A stretch of 64,000 bases of DNA from assembly GCA_011009095.1 (NCBI GenBank), contig VTPC01090587.1, positions 688,887 to 752,886 of the forward strand, written 5' to 3'. Made by a program: the position numbers and the translations under genes. The notes beneath the pieces were generated by a model, which was not told where the DNA came from, ran no database searches, and saw nothing but the letters and a program-made list of their open reading frames with translations. The DNA is from Ignelater luminosus (taxonomy: Eukaryota > Arthropoda > Insecta > Coleoptera > Elateridae). Below, in pieces: positions 51,732-62,929 of the stretch (position 1 is the stretch's first letter; the number at the start of each line of letters is the position of its first letter).

Positions 51732-52725
51732 GTAAGTAACATCTCCAACAATGAATTGTTTATTTTCAAAAAGGTTTTTGTTTAACTTCGAAACATTTCC
51801 AAGCAACATTTTTGCCATCATCCAATAAAGAAGATTGCTAATTTATTTCTATTAGTTGGCTTTGAAAGTTTATATTTGAGTACTAATATTACGGTATTTA
51901 TAATCAAAGAATATATGTAGGTCATAGACTATTATTCGATTTTTGTTTTTACTACTCCAAGAGATCATCTTTGATAGTGTAAGCGTGATCATAATTGTGT
52001 AATGCTGGTTTTACAACCTAAGGTTATGTAACTCTGAAGCCTAAACTTTAATGTTGCAATATCTAAGAGAGTTATTAAGATTTAAAATGAGAGGCATCAG
52101 AATAGGCAAGATTCAAAATGAATATTTGTTCTAAGCTTCACTTGCACTATAAATATAAAATGCCAACAATAATTAGGAATCCCTCTGCAAAGCAAATAAT
52201 GATGAAGTGCGAGCATTAGGTTTCGTTATAAAGATAACCTAAAATAGCTGAAATTTGAGATTGAAGAGATCCTTGGCATTGACTGGAAGTAAAACAGAAT
52301 TCGAAATAATAAAATGCCTAAATATACTTATGAAGAATTGCAACTTTATTGAAAAATGTCATACTGAATGGAAAAATTAATAGTAGTCTATGACCTAGCT
52401 TCTCAGAATGCTTTTGACCATGTAGGTATATAGGTATAACGCGACGCGACATTGGATGTAACATTATTTTCTCATGTTTTAGAAAGCATTATTTGGTATC
52501 ATAATTTTGTAACCCAGTAAAAATGAATTTCTTTTGGCATCTTTATGTATGTTATTTTTCAGTAAAAATTTAATAAGGTTCAGAATTAATTTATTTAATA
52601 AATTATCAAATTGAATAAAAACGATCATCATTAACATATTTTAAATTAAAAATTAACAGATCTTCCACAATACAGCTTATTTTCTAAATATCTTTAATTT
52701 TTAAAGTACGTATAATAATAATTAA

Positions 52726-52812
52726 TTATATCATCATTTGTTGTTCTGTAAAATAGAAATATCCATCTACCTCAACAATGGTATCATCTGTATCAATATC
52801 AGACTGCGTCAT
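52726..52812 (-). other. Possible 28-codon small open frame
   Basis: On the minus strand, MTQSDIDTDDTIVEVDGYFY continues eight residues to a stop at 52726-52728. The amino-acid composition is acidic and non-repetitive, and a CpG-bearing patch lies just upstream (52830-52880). A donor-like GAG/GTAGAT lies within it. It may be a minus-strand first exon, a micropeptide or chance. Confidence 0.2.
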
Positions 52813-53762
52813 AGAAGAAATTTATATCCGTGCGTGTGTAGCCGGTTTTAGTGTCTTGCATTACTGTTATCGAATTGCATGTGTTGCCCTTGAATTTGAC
52901 GCTAAATCCGCTAAATTAAGAAGTGCAATGTAATGTAAAGTTCACAATTTTACGTCCGAATTTCTTCTAGATAATAGTTTTTTATAGTTATAAAAATAGA
53001 TAAAAAGCATGAAAAGTATGTCGAAATATTTAAATGCGTAGGCTGTAGTGTGTGGGAATCCCCTAATTTTAAAAGAATTACGTTTAATTTTGTTGTGACT
53101 ATTAAAGATTAAATACTTGAAGTTATAAAAATTAAACAAGTGTTGTACTATCTCAGTATAGATAAGGCAGTGAAAAGCAATATAATTTCCTTTAGTAATA
53201 AAAGTGAGTTTTATATAATAATTCAATTTTTATGTTGCATATTCTTAAAGAATAATATTCATTAGTAACTAAAAAGTAAATTTCTACATAAGGATGTTGG
53301 ATTACGTATTTATACATAGAAGAGTAGAAATGGAGGGTTTCATTGATAGATGAACTTATTAAGCCTTAAATCGGTTTAATTTTCAATGCGGTAAAGTTCA
53401 AATTTATTTTTGTAATAAAATACTATAATTTTCATAAAAGTGATATAAAAATAATCATGCAAATCTAAGTAGGCGTCTTAAGATAAATACGACGGGATGG
53501 GAAGTAAGTTTTAGATATTTTTAAGCTATTCTCAAAATATCTTTGAGTAAGTTTTGCATACATATATCCAACTCTCCCATTTCATACTAAGCTATTTGTA
53601 AAAAACTATTTTTAGTTGACCTTTTGTACGGCCTTCCCTGTGCATTAACACTCATTTTCTCAACCAGTTTTCATTTGTTCCTTAGATTTCTTTTGTTTGG
53701 TGAAAAACTTTCCTAACAAAGAAAATTTGACTGTGACAGTTATTGTTTTGTGATAAATAATA

Positions 53763-55278
53763 ATGGACCAGCAGGTCGAACTGGAAATCTGTGGAAATTG
53801 GTGAGTACAAATAAAGTCATTAGGGTTTAGTAGATTTACTAAAATGTATTAATCTTTTTAGTAAAAAAGAAATACCACAAATTAATTATGTTATGCATAC
53901 AGCACATTGTGCTAGGAATATCGCTTTATGTCCTACTTGTAAAGAACCAATACCCAAAGTTAATTTTGAAGAGCATAAGAAATTATGTTTAAAAAAGAAG
54001 CCAGAACCACAATTACCACCACAGCCACCTTCTAAAATTGAACAAAGCAAATATTTTGTTGAACAAAAGGCCATACAAGACAAGAAAATCTTGCAAAGGC
54101 AAGAAAAACGCTTGGCAAAACTAGAAAAGCTTGTTGATTCAGGAGAAACTTTAGGTCATGTAAATTCCAACGTCAAAAAGTCCAGTCCTACTACAGAAAG
54201 TCATGCAAATAGCAATAATATTAATAATACTAAAATTCCACAAGCTGTTACACAAACCACCCAGTCACAGTCCAAATCAAATTCGAACTTGCTTCCTTGT
54301 CAATATTGTGAACTTGAATTACCCAAATTTGATCTGGGTGAACATGAAAATTATTGTGGAGCACGAACTGAGAAATGTCAAGATTGTGGGGAATTGGTTA
54401 TGTTCAAATATCGGCAACTACATCAGGATACAAATCACGGATTCTTGAAGTTGAATGATGGTATGCACTATACAATATTTACTTACTTTAAATAGTGAGG
54501 TTAGAAGACAATATCAAGGTTAGATTTAGGTTCATATTTAAGAAAATTTAAATTAATTAAAAACTCTGGTACATAATCCTATTTGTATGCAGCAAATATT
54601 TCTTTTCTTACAGCAGAACCTGGACCAAGACCAACATGGGAATCGCCAAGAACAACTGCCTTAGACTCGCCAACTCGTCGTAGACCTTCACCTTTTAGGT
54701 CTTTTTCTACATTTGATGCATATACACCTGGATATGCATTTAGTACAAGTTTCTCCAGTGGTGCTGTACCATCTCTTACTACTACCAACGGTAATGGTGA
54801 AAAACTTGAAACCAGTAAAGAAATATCAAGAAGACTCGATTGCAAAACTGAGTACATTCGGAATTTGTTACATGATTCGGCCAGTATAACTGCCCCATTA
54901 AGATCTACTGGTGCTGTCCCACGCCATTTGAGACATAATAAAGGTTATTCATGTTTCAACTTTGATGATATTTATTATAACTATTCAATTGTTTCAGGAC
55001 CTGCTCCTCAACCACCATTACGCAGGCGTAATCCACCTACTGAGTTGGTAATTCCATGTGAATTTTGTGGAACTCCAATTCCACATGAAGAATTGATTGA
55101 ACATGAAACAGGATGCAGACCCGATTTGGCTAGATTCAATCCTCGTAGACGTTCTGATTCTCCAGACTATTTTATCGCACCAGAGCCAAGTTCTCCTGAT
55201 GAAGAATTGCCTTGTGAATTCTGTGCTGATTTGATACCTGCATCGCGTTTGTTAAGCCATCAAGCAACTTGCAACTAA
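53763..55278 (+). CDS. TRAF-type zinc-finger protein (TRAFD1/FLN29-like)
   Basis: Three exons, 53763-53800, 53862-54460 and 54614-55278, give 433 aa. Fingers 1-2 are C10, C13, H25/H28, C29 and C36, C39, H51, C55. A basic, coiled-coil-prone segment follows (about 70-102). Central fingers start LLPCQYCELELPKF (C159, C162) and CQDCGELVMFKY. Two similar C-terminal fingers are VIPCEFCGTPIPHEELIEH and LPCEFCADLIPASRLLSH. The repeated CxxC-x(n)-HxxxC units with acidic/hydrophobic spacing are those of TRAFD1 (FLN29) and XAF1. In vertebrates TRAFD1 restrains innate immune signalling; the insect role is not known to me. The Ser/Arg/Pro-rich middle (from about 213) looks disordered. A 54-nt in-frame GT-AG segment at 54944-54997 may be an optional intron; without it the protein is 415 aa. 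Confidence 0.88.
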
Positions 55279-56600
55279 TGTGTACTCTATTACCTATTAT
55301 TAATTGCTTTTTTTATAATTTTTTAATTTTTTATCACACATTTCTTCAATAATTGTATTTAGTTATGTATAATTCTTTATTTTTACTAGAAGGTTGTATA
55401 TTCAAGGTAGAATGAAGAACGGTGATTTTTAAATATAGCAAGATTCAACCTATGATAAAAAAATGTTTGCAAGGCCATTAGAATATAATTTAAAATAATA
55501 TTCCAAGGATATTGCGACATAAATATATTAAAAGTTCTGTAACGATTTTCTGTATTACTTTATAAAAAACAATTGTTATGATTGAAAAGATGTTGAAAAC
55601 CTTCATTAGATTTTTGAAACATTGTATTATACTTAATGCTTATAATATTTTGTTGCTATTTTTAGTGTCTTCAGATTAATTCTACGTATTATAAGATTTT
55701 AAATAAATTGTATTTTAGTGTGTTTATTATTTAATGTAGCATTTATTTAGTCTTTGATAGATTTCTGTAAATGAGTCTTTTTAATGGTAAAGATTTCGTT
55801 GCAATTCGTGCAGGAACACCTAACATTGCTGAAATGGACTGATGAGTGGAATTCAGGAATAATAGAAATTCTCTTGTTATACATCTTCAGGTACTCAGCT
55901 TTTCTATCTTACCACAGGCACATTAATGACTGAATTTTATCTAGTTGAAACTAGTGTCCTTCAATATGACTTTTTTACATTGTACTTTTACTCTGGTTTT
56001 GCAATTTACTTCTTTATCTAGTTGCCACAATCTTAATTCTTTTCAATATTCAAAAAGCTTTTAGGTCAGGTACTGTGCGTTAAAAGGCAAACGGGCATTT
56101 TTGTACCATTACAGGTGACATCAAAGATGAGCTAAATATGAGAAGATAATTGATATAGTATATGTACCGACACGTAAATAAAAAATAAACTAATGTTGTT
56201 GCTGCTTGGCTTAATAACGAGTGGTTTTTGAATGGTTATGAAATGGTTTTTCTTTTTTACCCCTTTTCAGTCAAAAATTCAACCTATCAATGTCAATAGC
56301 TTTGACAAATTACAGATCTTTGAGAAGTGCAAAATATTACTACTACTACTAGGAATTGTTAGGAACGAGATCGCTAGAGGGTACTGTAGTTTGATGGCTG
56401 TTTTAATTTAATTAGAAATTTGATAAATGTTGTAATGTTTATCCAGAATAAACATAAATGCTACAGTCTATCTCGGCCAATTTCGAAATAGTGATATACT
56501 GTTTAATAACCTGATAATTATCTTAATCAAATACAATTTCTTTCAACATTTGTTTAATAATAAGCCTAGATTTCCACAGATGTCGCTTTACGTGTTTCAT
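55279..56600. other. 3' UTR of the TRAFD1-like gene and spacer to Rab7
   Basis: AATAAA at 55702-55707, followed by a GT-rich run (TTTTAGTGTGTTT), is a good poly(A) site, giving a 3' UTR of about 0.45 kb. From 55740 to 56600 I see no gene or delimited repeat. Confidence 0.5.
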
Positions 56601-56611
56601 TGGGAAACTGA

Positions 56612-56696
56612 CATTCAGTGACAGTTAAGTCGAGACGCCATTTGCTATTTTGTTAAGTTCGCAGTAAATTATTCAGTGTTTTTGTCCGTTTTCAGG
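56612..56696 (+). promoter_or_regulatory. Rab7 core promoter and 5' leader exon candidate
   Basis: An arthropod-type initiator TCAGT occurs at 56615-56619 (ACATTCAGTGACAG). The leader would end at the strong donor TTTTCAGG/GTAAGAT at 56696/56697. The matching acceptor CATTCTAG ends at 57050, exactly before the Rab7 ATG, so the intron splits leader from coding sequence. Inference from motifs. Confidence 0.5.
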
Positions 56697-57050
56697 GTAA
56701 GATTTGAAGATTATTTTCATTATAATTAAATAACAGTAGATTTTTATAAGAATTACCCGTAGAATAATTATTTAACATAAATATTTAAAGTGTAGGCGTT
56801 ATTTTTATACATAAAAACAAGGTTGACGTGCCGTCAGCTGATGACTAGCTTTTCGATATTTATTATTTTTTCTATCAGCTATTGTCATTCAACAGTGAAT
56901 AATTAGTACTAATGAGTCATAATTTATTCCTCGTGGCCTTTTTGTTTAACGTAAAATAACTTTCTATTGATAATCGCTTTTTCTTGTAAAAACAAAGAAA
57001 CGTGGAATTTTTCCTTTCTTTTTTATCATATCTATTGTGTTGCATTCTAG

Positions 57051-57736
<686 letters not shown>

Positions 57737-59480
57737 GCTATGAAATAAAAATCTTTATGGTTTTTTTAGTTGTCAATTTTTCTGTAATTTTCATTTAAAA
57801 TTTAAATCGTTGAACAAAATGGATGTAAAATTTTGGTACTTTTAATGGAGCTCAAAAGTAAAAACAAAAATGTTGCATATCACGATTTTGATTCACGTGC
57901 ATTCATTATGAGCTGGTGATGCATTAGTATGTAATTATATAAATTTTTATTTAAAAAAAGAAATGTGTTGTAATTTGATTTGCTATGATAATATACTTGC
58001 CTAAATGTAATATTTTAATAAATTTAATTTATTAATTTTTGCAAAATAAGTATCCATTGTTTATGCAAATAGGAAGTGATTATTACGCCAAATTTCCCAA
58101 CATTATGGATACAGAATTAATCAATAATAATTAATTAAGGATCAGTAAATTAAATATTTTCCTTTTATTATATACTCGAGAAAATTAAGTGCAGATAGTT
58201 TTTGTATTTGTAAACTAAATATATATTTTTTATAACTTGCATTCAAGATTATATATTTTAAGTGATATACTCTTCTGTTATGTTACAAACTTTTGTTAAT
58301 AATACATTGAAAACTGACTTGATAAGTCGAGGAATATTACGAGATTTGTATTGTAATATGTGTAAATAAGCAATAGGAGCATTTTAGGAAAAGAAAATTT
58401 TTTTTTAAAAGCAAAGAAAATATGTATCTTGAATGCCATGTACATACATACAAAGTTATTCATGGAAACTCAACTTGATTTATAAAGACTTTTTATTATT
58501 TATAGTGAATAATAATATTTAAAGCAAAAACTGAATGTGACCTAATGTTTACAAGCTGTATATCCATGAGTAATAATGTATAGCAAAGATTTGAGAATTA
58601 TCCTTTTTCATTACTCTATGTTGCATTATTGTAATTGATAAATAATGTATATATAATTATATATATAGATATTCTTATTGATAACAAACTATTAGACAAT
58701 TTGTTTTCTTTTTACTTATGATCTTATATAAACTTACTGTTTAAATTTATATAAATTAATATTAAACCAATTCTATGTATTATAAAGATACCCACAAAAG
58801 CTAACATAAAAAAGAAGGACTTTGTTAATACTTGCGATTGTTTTTGCCTATTATAAAAAAACTTTTATTTCATTTATTGCAACGAGCAAAGCTGTGTCTT
58901 GAAAGTAAAATTATAGAGTTGTTTTTAAGGTTGAGATATAACTATTGTGGTGATTTTTAAATTTACTACTAGTTTTGGTTGACTATACTCTGTAAAAAAA
59001 GAATTCAAGCTTCGTCATTTACAAAACTTTCTTTTCCTATCGGGTGTTTTGAATAAAGAATAGTTGTAGGTAGTAATAATTTATATACAGATACTGTTAG
59101 TGTAATTTTTGCTAGTAGTTTTTTAAAATCATTTTCATTTATTTAACAATAAATCTGCTTTGGTTTTTAGTACTTGTTTGCAAAATTAAGAAACCATGGT
59201 AAAACTTAAGTAGAATGCATAGTTCATAATAATTATTGAATTTGTATATTATGCATATTATTTACATATAATAAACTAAATATTCACAGATAAGTAATTC
59301 TTTTAATGTTCTGCCATTTGACTTTTCAGTACATACTAACAAGGGAAGCACTTGATTTAAGCAAATCATATAAGTGGAAAAACACTCAAGTCAGGCTAAT
59401 AATACATTTATTTGTACAATAGATGTACTGTGATTTAGGGGGTTCCTACGCTCTTTTAAATTGTAGGAACAGATACAAGG
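57737..59480 (+). other. Rab7 3' UTR and spacer
   Basis: AATAAA at 57744-57749 and 58017-58022 are candidate poly(A) signals; later hexamers near 59145 and 59268 could extend the UTR to about 1.5 kb. The sequence is AT-rich without another gene. LINE debris starts near 59435. Confidence 0.45.
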
Positions 59481-59486
59481 TGTATA

Positions 59487-59594
59487 TTACTTTTTGTAAT
59501 ATACATAAATGATATACCATGCAGTATTGATGCTGATGTTACCCTATATGCAGATGACACTAGCATAAATGTTTCCAGTAACATCAATAAACTA
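59487..59594 (+). mobile_element. LINE reverse-transcriptase core fragment (YADD)
   Basis: One open frame reads LLFVIYINDIPCSIDADVTL, then YADDTSINVSSNINKL. This is the RT palm with the catalytic YADD box of a CR1/Jockey-type non-LTR retrotransposon. Just upstream SYALLNCRNRY and a shortened QGV suggest an internal deletion before LLF. The frame is cut by the Tc1/mariner insertion at 59595; eight further bases of it (60553-60560) follow that element. It is a dead relic. Confidence 0.8.
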
Positions 59595-60550
59595 AGGACT
59601 GTCTCGTAAAGTTTTGCACGGTTTTAGAGTTAAGCCAATAATACAAAGAAAATATAAATTCGAAAAGATTATATTTCTGATATATGAACAGTAACTGAGT
59701 AATACACTGGCAATATTTAGTTCTCATTAATCAATGGTTTTCTACTAAATAACCGCACTTTTCTCTTCACACCTCCCATTAATTTTTGCACAGTTTGAGG
59801 TGTCACTTTTCTGCTACCCTCTGTCCAGTTCCAGGAAAATTGTTGGAAGGAATTTAGTAGCTTATGGTAGCTCATATTATCGGGAACATTGTCCTTAACC
59901 ATTACATTGTAGAACTTCGGGCCTGGAAGAGTATTCAAATCGTATTTAAAATAAACGATTCATCATCCATTATTGTGCATTTGTCAGATGAGTTCACCAA
60001 GAGAGCATGCAGCAACTTTCATCGCTTTACAGCCGTATTTTCTTGTTTATAAGTTCATTTCGGGGTTTTTTGTATTTTAAATGTTTTTATATTATTTCTT
60101 TTTTTACTCTTTCTACCATTGATCTGTTGGTTTTCGTTTTCAATGCAATATTCCGGATCGACGTTGTTCTGTTTGCTTGGATACACCTTTTCTGTTTTTT
60201 TTATCTTTTGCACCTTTTGGTCTCCCACTTCGTGGTTTTTCTTGTGTCGTCTGATTCACTTTAATTGTCTTATGTTGCGTTTTACAGTCCACCTATTCGA
60301 TTTCACGTCCTTAACGATAGGAGAAAATGATTTGTGCGGATTTACCGCATAATCGCGCAAGATTTCACATCGCACTTTCACACATTTTGAAGTTGTATTT
60401 GTCACTGCAACAAGTTAATTCTATCAATTATGTTCTAACTTACAATATATACATCACCAATCACAATGTTAATTTTACAATGAATCTGCATTAACTTTAC
60501 TCATAAATTCAGATGTACAAAAACCGTGCAAAACTTTACGAGACAGTCCT
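59595..60550 (-). mobile_element. 956-bp Tc1/mariner-class transposon relic
   Basis: Near-perfect TIRs of about 31 bp start AGGACTGTCTCGTAAAGTTT at both ends, flanked by TA (59593-59594 and 60551-60552). It is inserted in the LINE RT frame. The well-kept ends and battered interior suggest a non-autonomous, internally deleted copy that could have moved with a transposase supplied elsewhere. Confidence 0.9.
59717..60290 (-). pseudogene. Broken Tc1/mariner-class transposase
   Basis: Minus-strand frames show a Lys/Arg-rich N-terminal portion (RPKGAKDKKNRKG near 60220), then IMDDESFILNTI, a stop, and NTLPGPKFYNVMVKDNVPDN, ending VTPQTVQKLMGGVKRKVRLF. MDDE(S/T)(Y/F) carries the first catalytic Asp, and TP..VQKLM...KRKV matches the far C-terminus of these transposases. 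The second Asp and the SPDLNPIE-type block are missing between them. Frame changes and stops make it non-functional. Confidence 0.7.
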
Positions 60551-60562
60551 TATTGAATAATA

Positions 60563-60780
60563 CAGTGTGTCTGAAATGCAATGGTCATCATTGGGATCTC
60601 GGAAACCATAAGAGATGCAAAGTCGGTTGAATTAGAAAAAACTTTCCTATTTTTGAGATCCATTTACTTTCACTTTTTTTCAAAAAAGTATACATTCATC
60701 ATAGCATTTTTTGATATTTCTGCAAATAATGATGCTATCCTCCATTCAGAGATAATTAGAACACCACATCCTGTATGCTT
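60563..60780 (+). mobile_element. CAGTGTGTC-type element end or small copy
   Basis: After TA at 60561-60562 it begins CAGTGTGTCTGAAATGCAAT, followed by ATTGGGATCTCGGAAACC, the same block order as at 23515 and 25133. A possible right end, ACATCCTGTA near 60763-60772, reads inverted as CAGGATGT, only loosely like the left end. The element is therefore poorly bounded on the right. It is inserted ten bases after the Tc1/mariner relic. Confidence 0.45.
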
Positions 60781-61236
60781 GTAATACTATTGTATATGGG
60801 GCAATTCATGATTCTCCTCAGTGGGGCAACCAAGCCTTGATTAGGATCTGGTTGAAGCTTTTAAAATGTGTCGCAAAAGAAACAATATATTACAGTAATT
60901 AATTGCATATTTATGTATGTAGAGCAACTATTGCCAAATTGGAATTTTGCAGTAATAAGATTTGCTGGGATACTGACCTTTCTTTTATTAACTTCGTCCA
61001 GTTTTACAATAAGAATATTTGCGAAAATTTCACGTTTTGGGGAGGTTTATTTATTATGCTAATTTTGTAACAGTGAAAAGGAGTTTGCGATCTTTATTAC
61101 ATTTACAATGTTCTTTCTCTATAAAAAGTTAGTCATTCAACGCAATTACAACATTGTACAAAAAATAACGTTACGTCCTACGTCAGGTGTTTTTAAAAAT
61201 TTTTTAATGACATAGGAGTGATTGCACGAAAAATAC
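60781..61236. other. Spacer between nested elements
   Basis: No gene or delimited element. It probably includes eroded LINE sequence, since RT fragments lie on both sides on the same strand, but I can identify no further RT motif securely. Confidence 0.3.
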
Positions 61237-61244
61237 GTCAAGCG

Positions 61245-62832
61245 CAGTGGTGGCTCGTGGTATTGTGCGGCTTTGCGGTTCAATATGGGGGGGGGGGGTG
61301 TATAAAAATTTTAAAGTTCAACATTGCAAATCTTTCTCACTAGAAATTATGATAAATTTTAAAAAGAAAAGAAAAAGGAAAGGTTTGTAATTTTGTATGT
61401 TACCTTTCCACTTCACTAAAAACAATGAATATTTACCAACTTACCAAAGTATCCTATTCTATCAACTATTAAAGTTACATTTAAATCACTCAATGTTAAC
61501 AACACAAATGTTTAAATTGTACAGTATGTGAAATTCATTCTCCGTTCTTTTTTATTAGCAAATACGTCAATCACTCTTATTAAAATTTTCCATGTTATTA
61601 AGAAAAGCTTTTTCAGCTGATAGCATTCTCAATGCACTGAGCATTTCTTCCCTCATGGAATTTCTTAGAAAAGTCTTGATCCTTTTCAGCATGGAGAAAC
61701 AACGCTCGGCTTCGGATGTAGACATAAGCGTTGTCACTAATACTTCCAAAAGATTTAAGGTTTCTTGAAAAGTACCACGCATTCCTTCTTGTGAAATTAA
61801 CGATAAAAGATTGACAGCGCCAGAAAAGTTTCTCAACTCTTCTCGTTCATAAAGTACCTGCAGTTCAGTCTTCAATCTATGTTTTTTAAGAATAGGATAA
61901 ACACTAACCACTGCAGAAAGATACTTTTCTGGAAATTTCTAGCGATATTCGGGAAATTTTTCCACCTCAAATAAATTTGTATCTACTAGATGTTCAGTGA
62001 AACTAAATCTTGTTCTTATTTGCTGAATAATAGAGTCATAAACTTTTTTCTGTTTTCTTATTTAGATGCTGCATGCGTGGCCTTTTTTGAGGAGGCGCGT
62101 CATCTTCTAAAAGTTGCATATTACTGGCAATATTTGCCATAATGTAATCCATTTGATTGCGTATTTTTTGTATTTCATTTTCAAAATTCTGTAAATCCTG
62201 TCCAATCTTGATTGGGTCGGTATTTGTCTTTTGTAATTGTTTAAAAATTATTTTATGAAAAATTATCAACCAAAATATAAAATCCTTGTTTCCAATCCAA
62301 TGTTTCCATGACGCTTATCAGTTCTTTTCTGTATTCATAAACAGTGTTAACGGTGAATGAAAATTCCATCTAGTTTGCGACGAACGTGGTAATCTCTTTT
62401 GAACAATTTCACTTTTACACTTCACGTCAAGTTTCAAACCGGGCGCAGCTTAACACGACGCACCCGCACCACGTATCGAGACTGGACTGCAGGAGCGGGA
62501 GCCGCTTCTAGCTTGGCTCAAGTAGTTCGCTAACTCCGAACACTCTCCCTCACCCGCCACCCCCCGCTAAAGTCTATAGCCACTTAAAAGCGTTGGAGCC
62601 GCGCTTTGACTGGCTCCAAGCTTTTATTTTTATCATTTTGTACGCGCGGTGTTCACTTCTTCTCTATATTTATATTTATAAAATAGCAATTTTTAATTTT
62701 GTAATCTCCGGTAAAGGTTAGACTTTAAAGGAGAAAATTTTAAGAGTATAAATTATTTTTTTCAAATTGGAAAATGAAATGTCTCTGTAGTGGTGCCATG
62801 GTTCCTTGGCTCCTTATAACGGGCCGCCACTG
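61245..62832 (-). mobile_element. 1588-bp internally deleted hAT transposon
   Basis: TIRs CAGTGGTGGCTCGTGG (left) and CAGTGGCGGCCCGTTA (right, inverted) are flanked by 8-mers GTCAAGCG (61237-61244) and GTCAAGTG (62833-62840), which match at 7 of 8 positions. This is a textbook hAT target duplication. The minus strand carries the C-terminal part of a transposase; the catalytic core and N-terminal zinc finger are absent. The 5' arm (about 62430-62600) is strikingly CpG-rich against the surroundings, and a run of G lies near 61287-61297. Confidence 0.9.
61567..62269 (-). pseudogene. hAT transposase C-terminal fragment
   Basis: The piece at 62036-62269 (LQNFENEIQKIRNQMDYIMA) is the helical linker. 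The next frame adds VYDSIIQQIRTRFSFTEHLV and FEVEKFPEYR, then a stop near 61940. The main piece, 61567-61911, holds the hAT dimerisation region: LMSTSEAERCFSMLKRIKTF followed by LRNSMREEMLSALRMLS. This matches the hATC domain of hAT transposases of the zinc-finger-MYM-like kind. One frame change and one stop break it, and the RNase-H core is missing. Confidence 0.85.
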
Positions 62833-62856
62833 GTCAAGTGTAATTCTTCAAGGCAA

Positions 62857-62925
62857 ACAATGGTCCCAGCTTATATGAATCAATTTATACACTCGCTGCA
62901 CTGGCTGCCTATCCGTGCTTTTAAG
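62857..62925 (+). mobile_element. LINE RT C-terminal fragment (LHWLP box)
   Basis: A frame reads TMVPAYMNQFIHSLHWLPIR then AFKG before a stop. SLHWLP(V/I)R..I.FK is a signature of the region downstream of the RT in CR1/L2/Jockey-type LINEs. It lies on the same strand as the YADD fragment and just right of the hAT insertion, so it is probably the tail of the same LINE copy. Confidence 0.65.
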
Positions 62926-62929
62926 GGGT

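Noticed and set aside
54579-54857. 92-codon minus-strand open frame
   Set aside because: Antisense shadow of exon 3 of the TRAFD1-like gene.
60007-60352. Two + strand frames rich in Phe/Leu resembling membrane proteins
   Set aside because: They are the reverse complement of the Lys/Arg-rich part of the Tc1/mariner transposase relic; hydrophobicity is a strand artefact.
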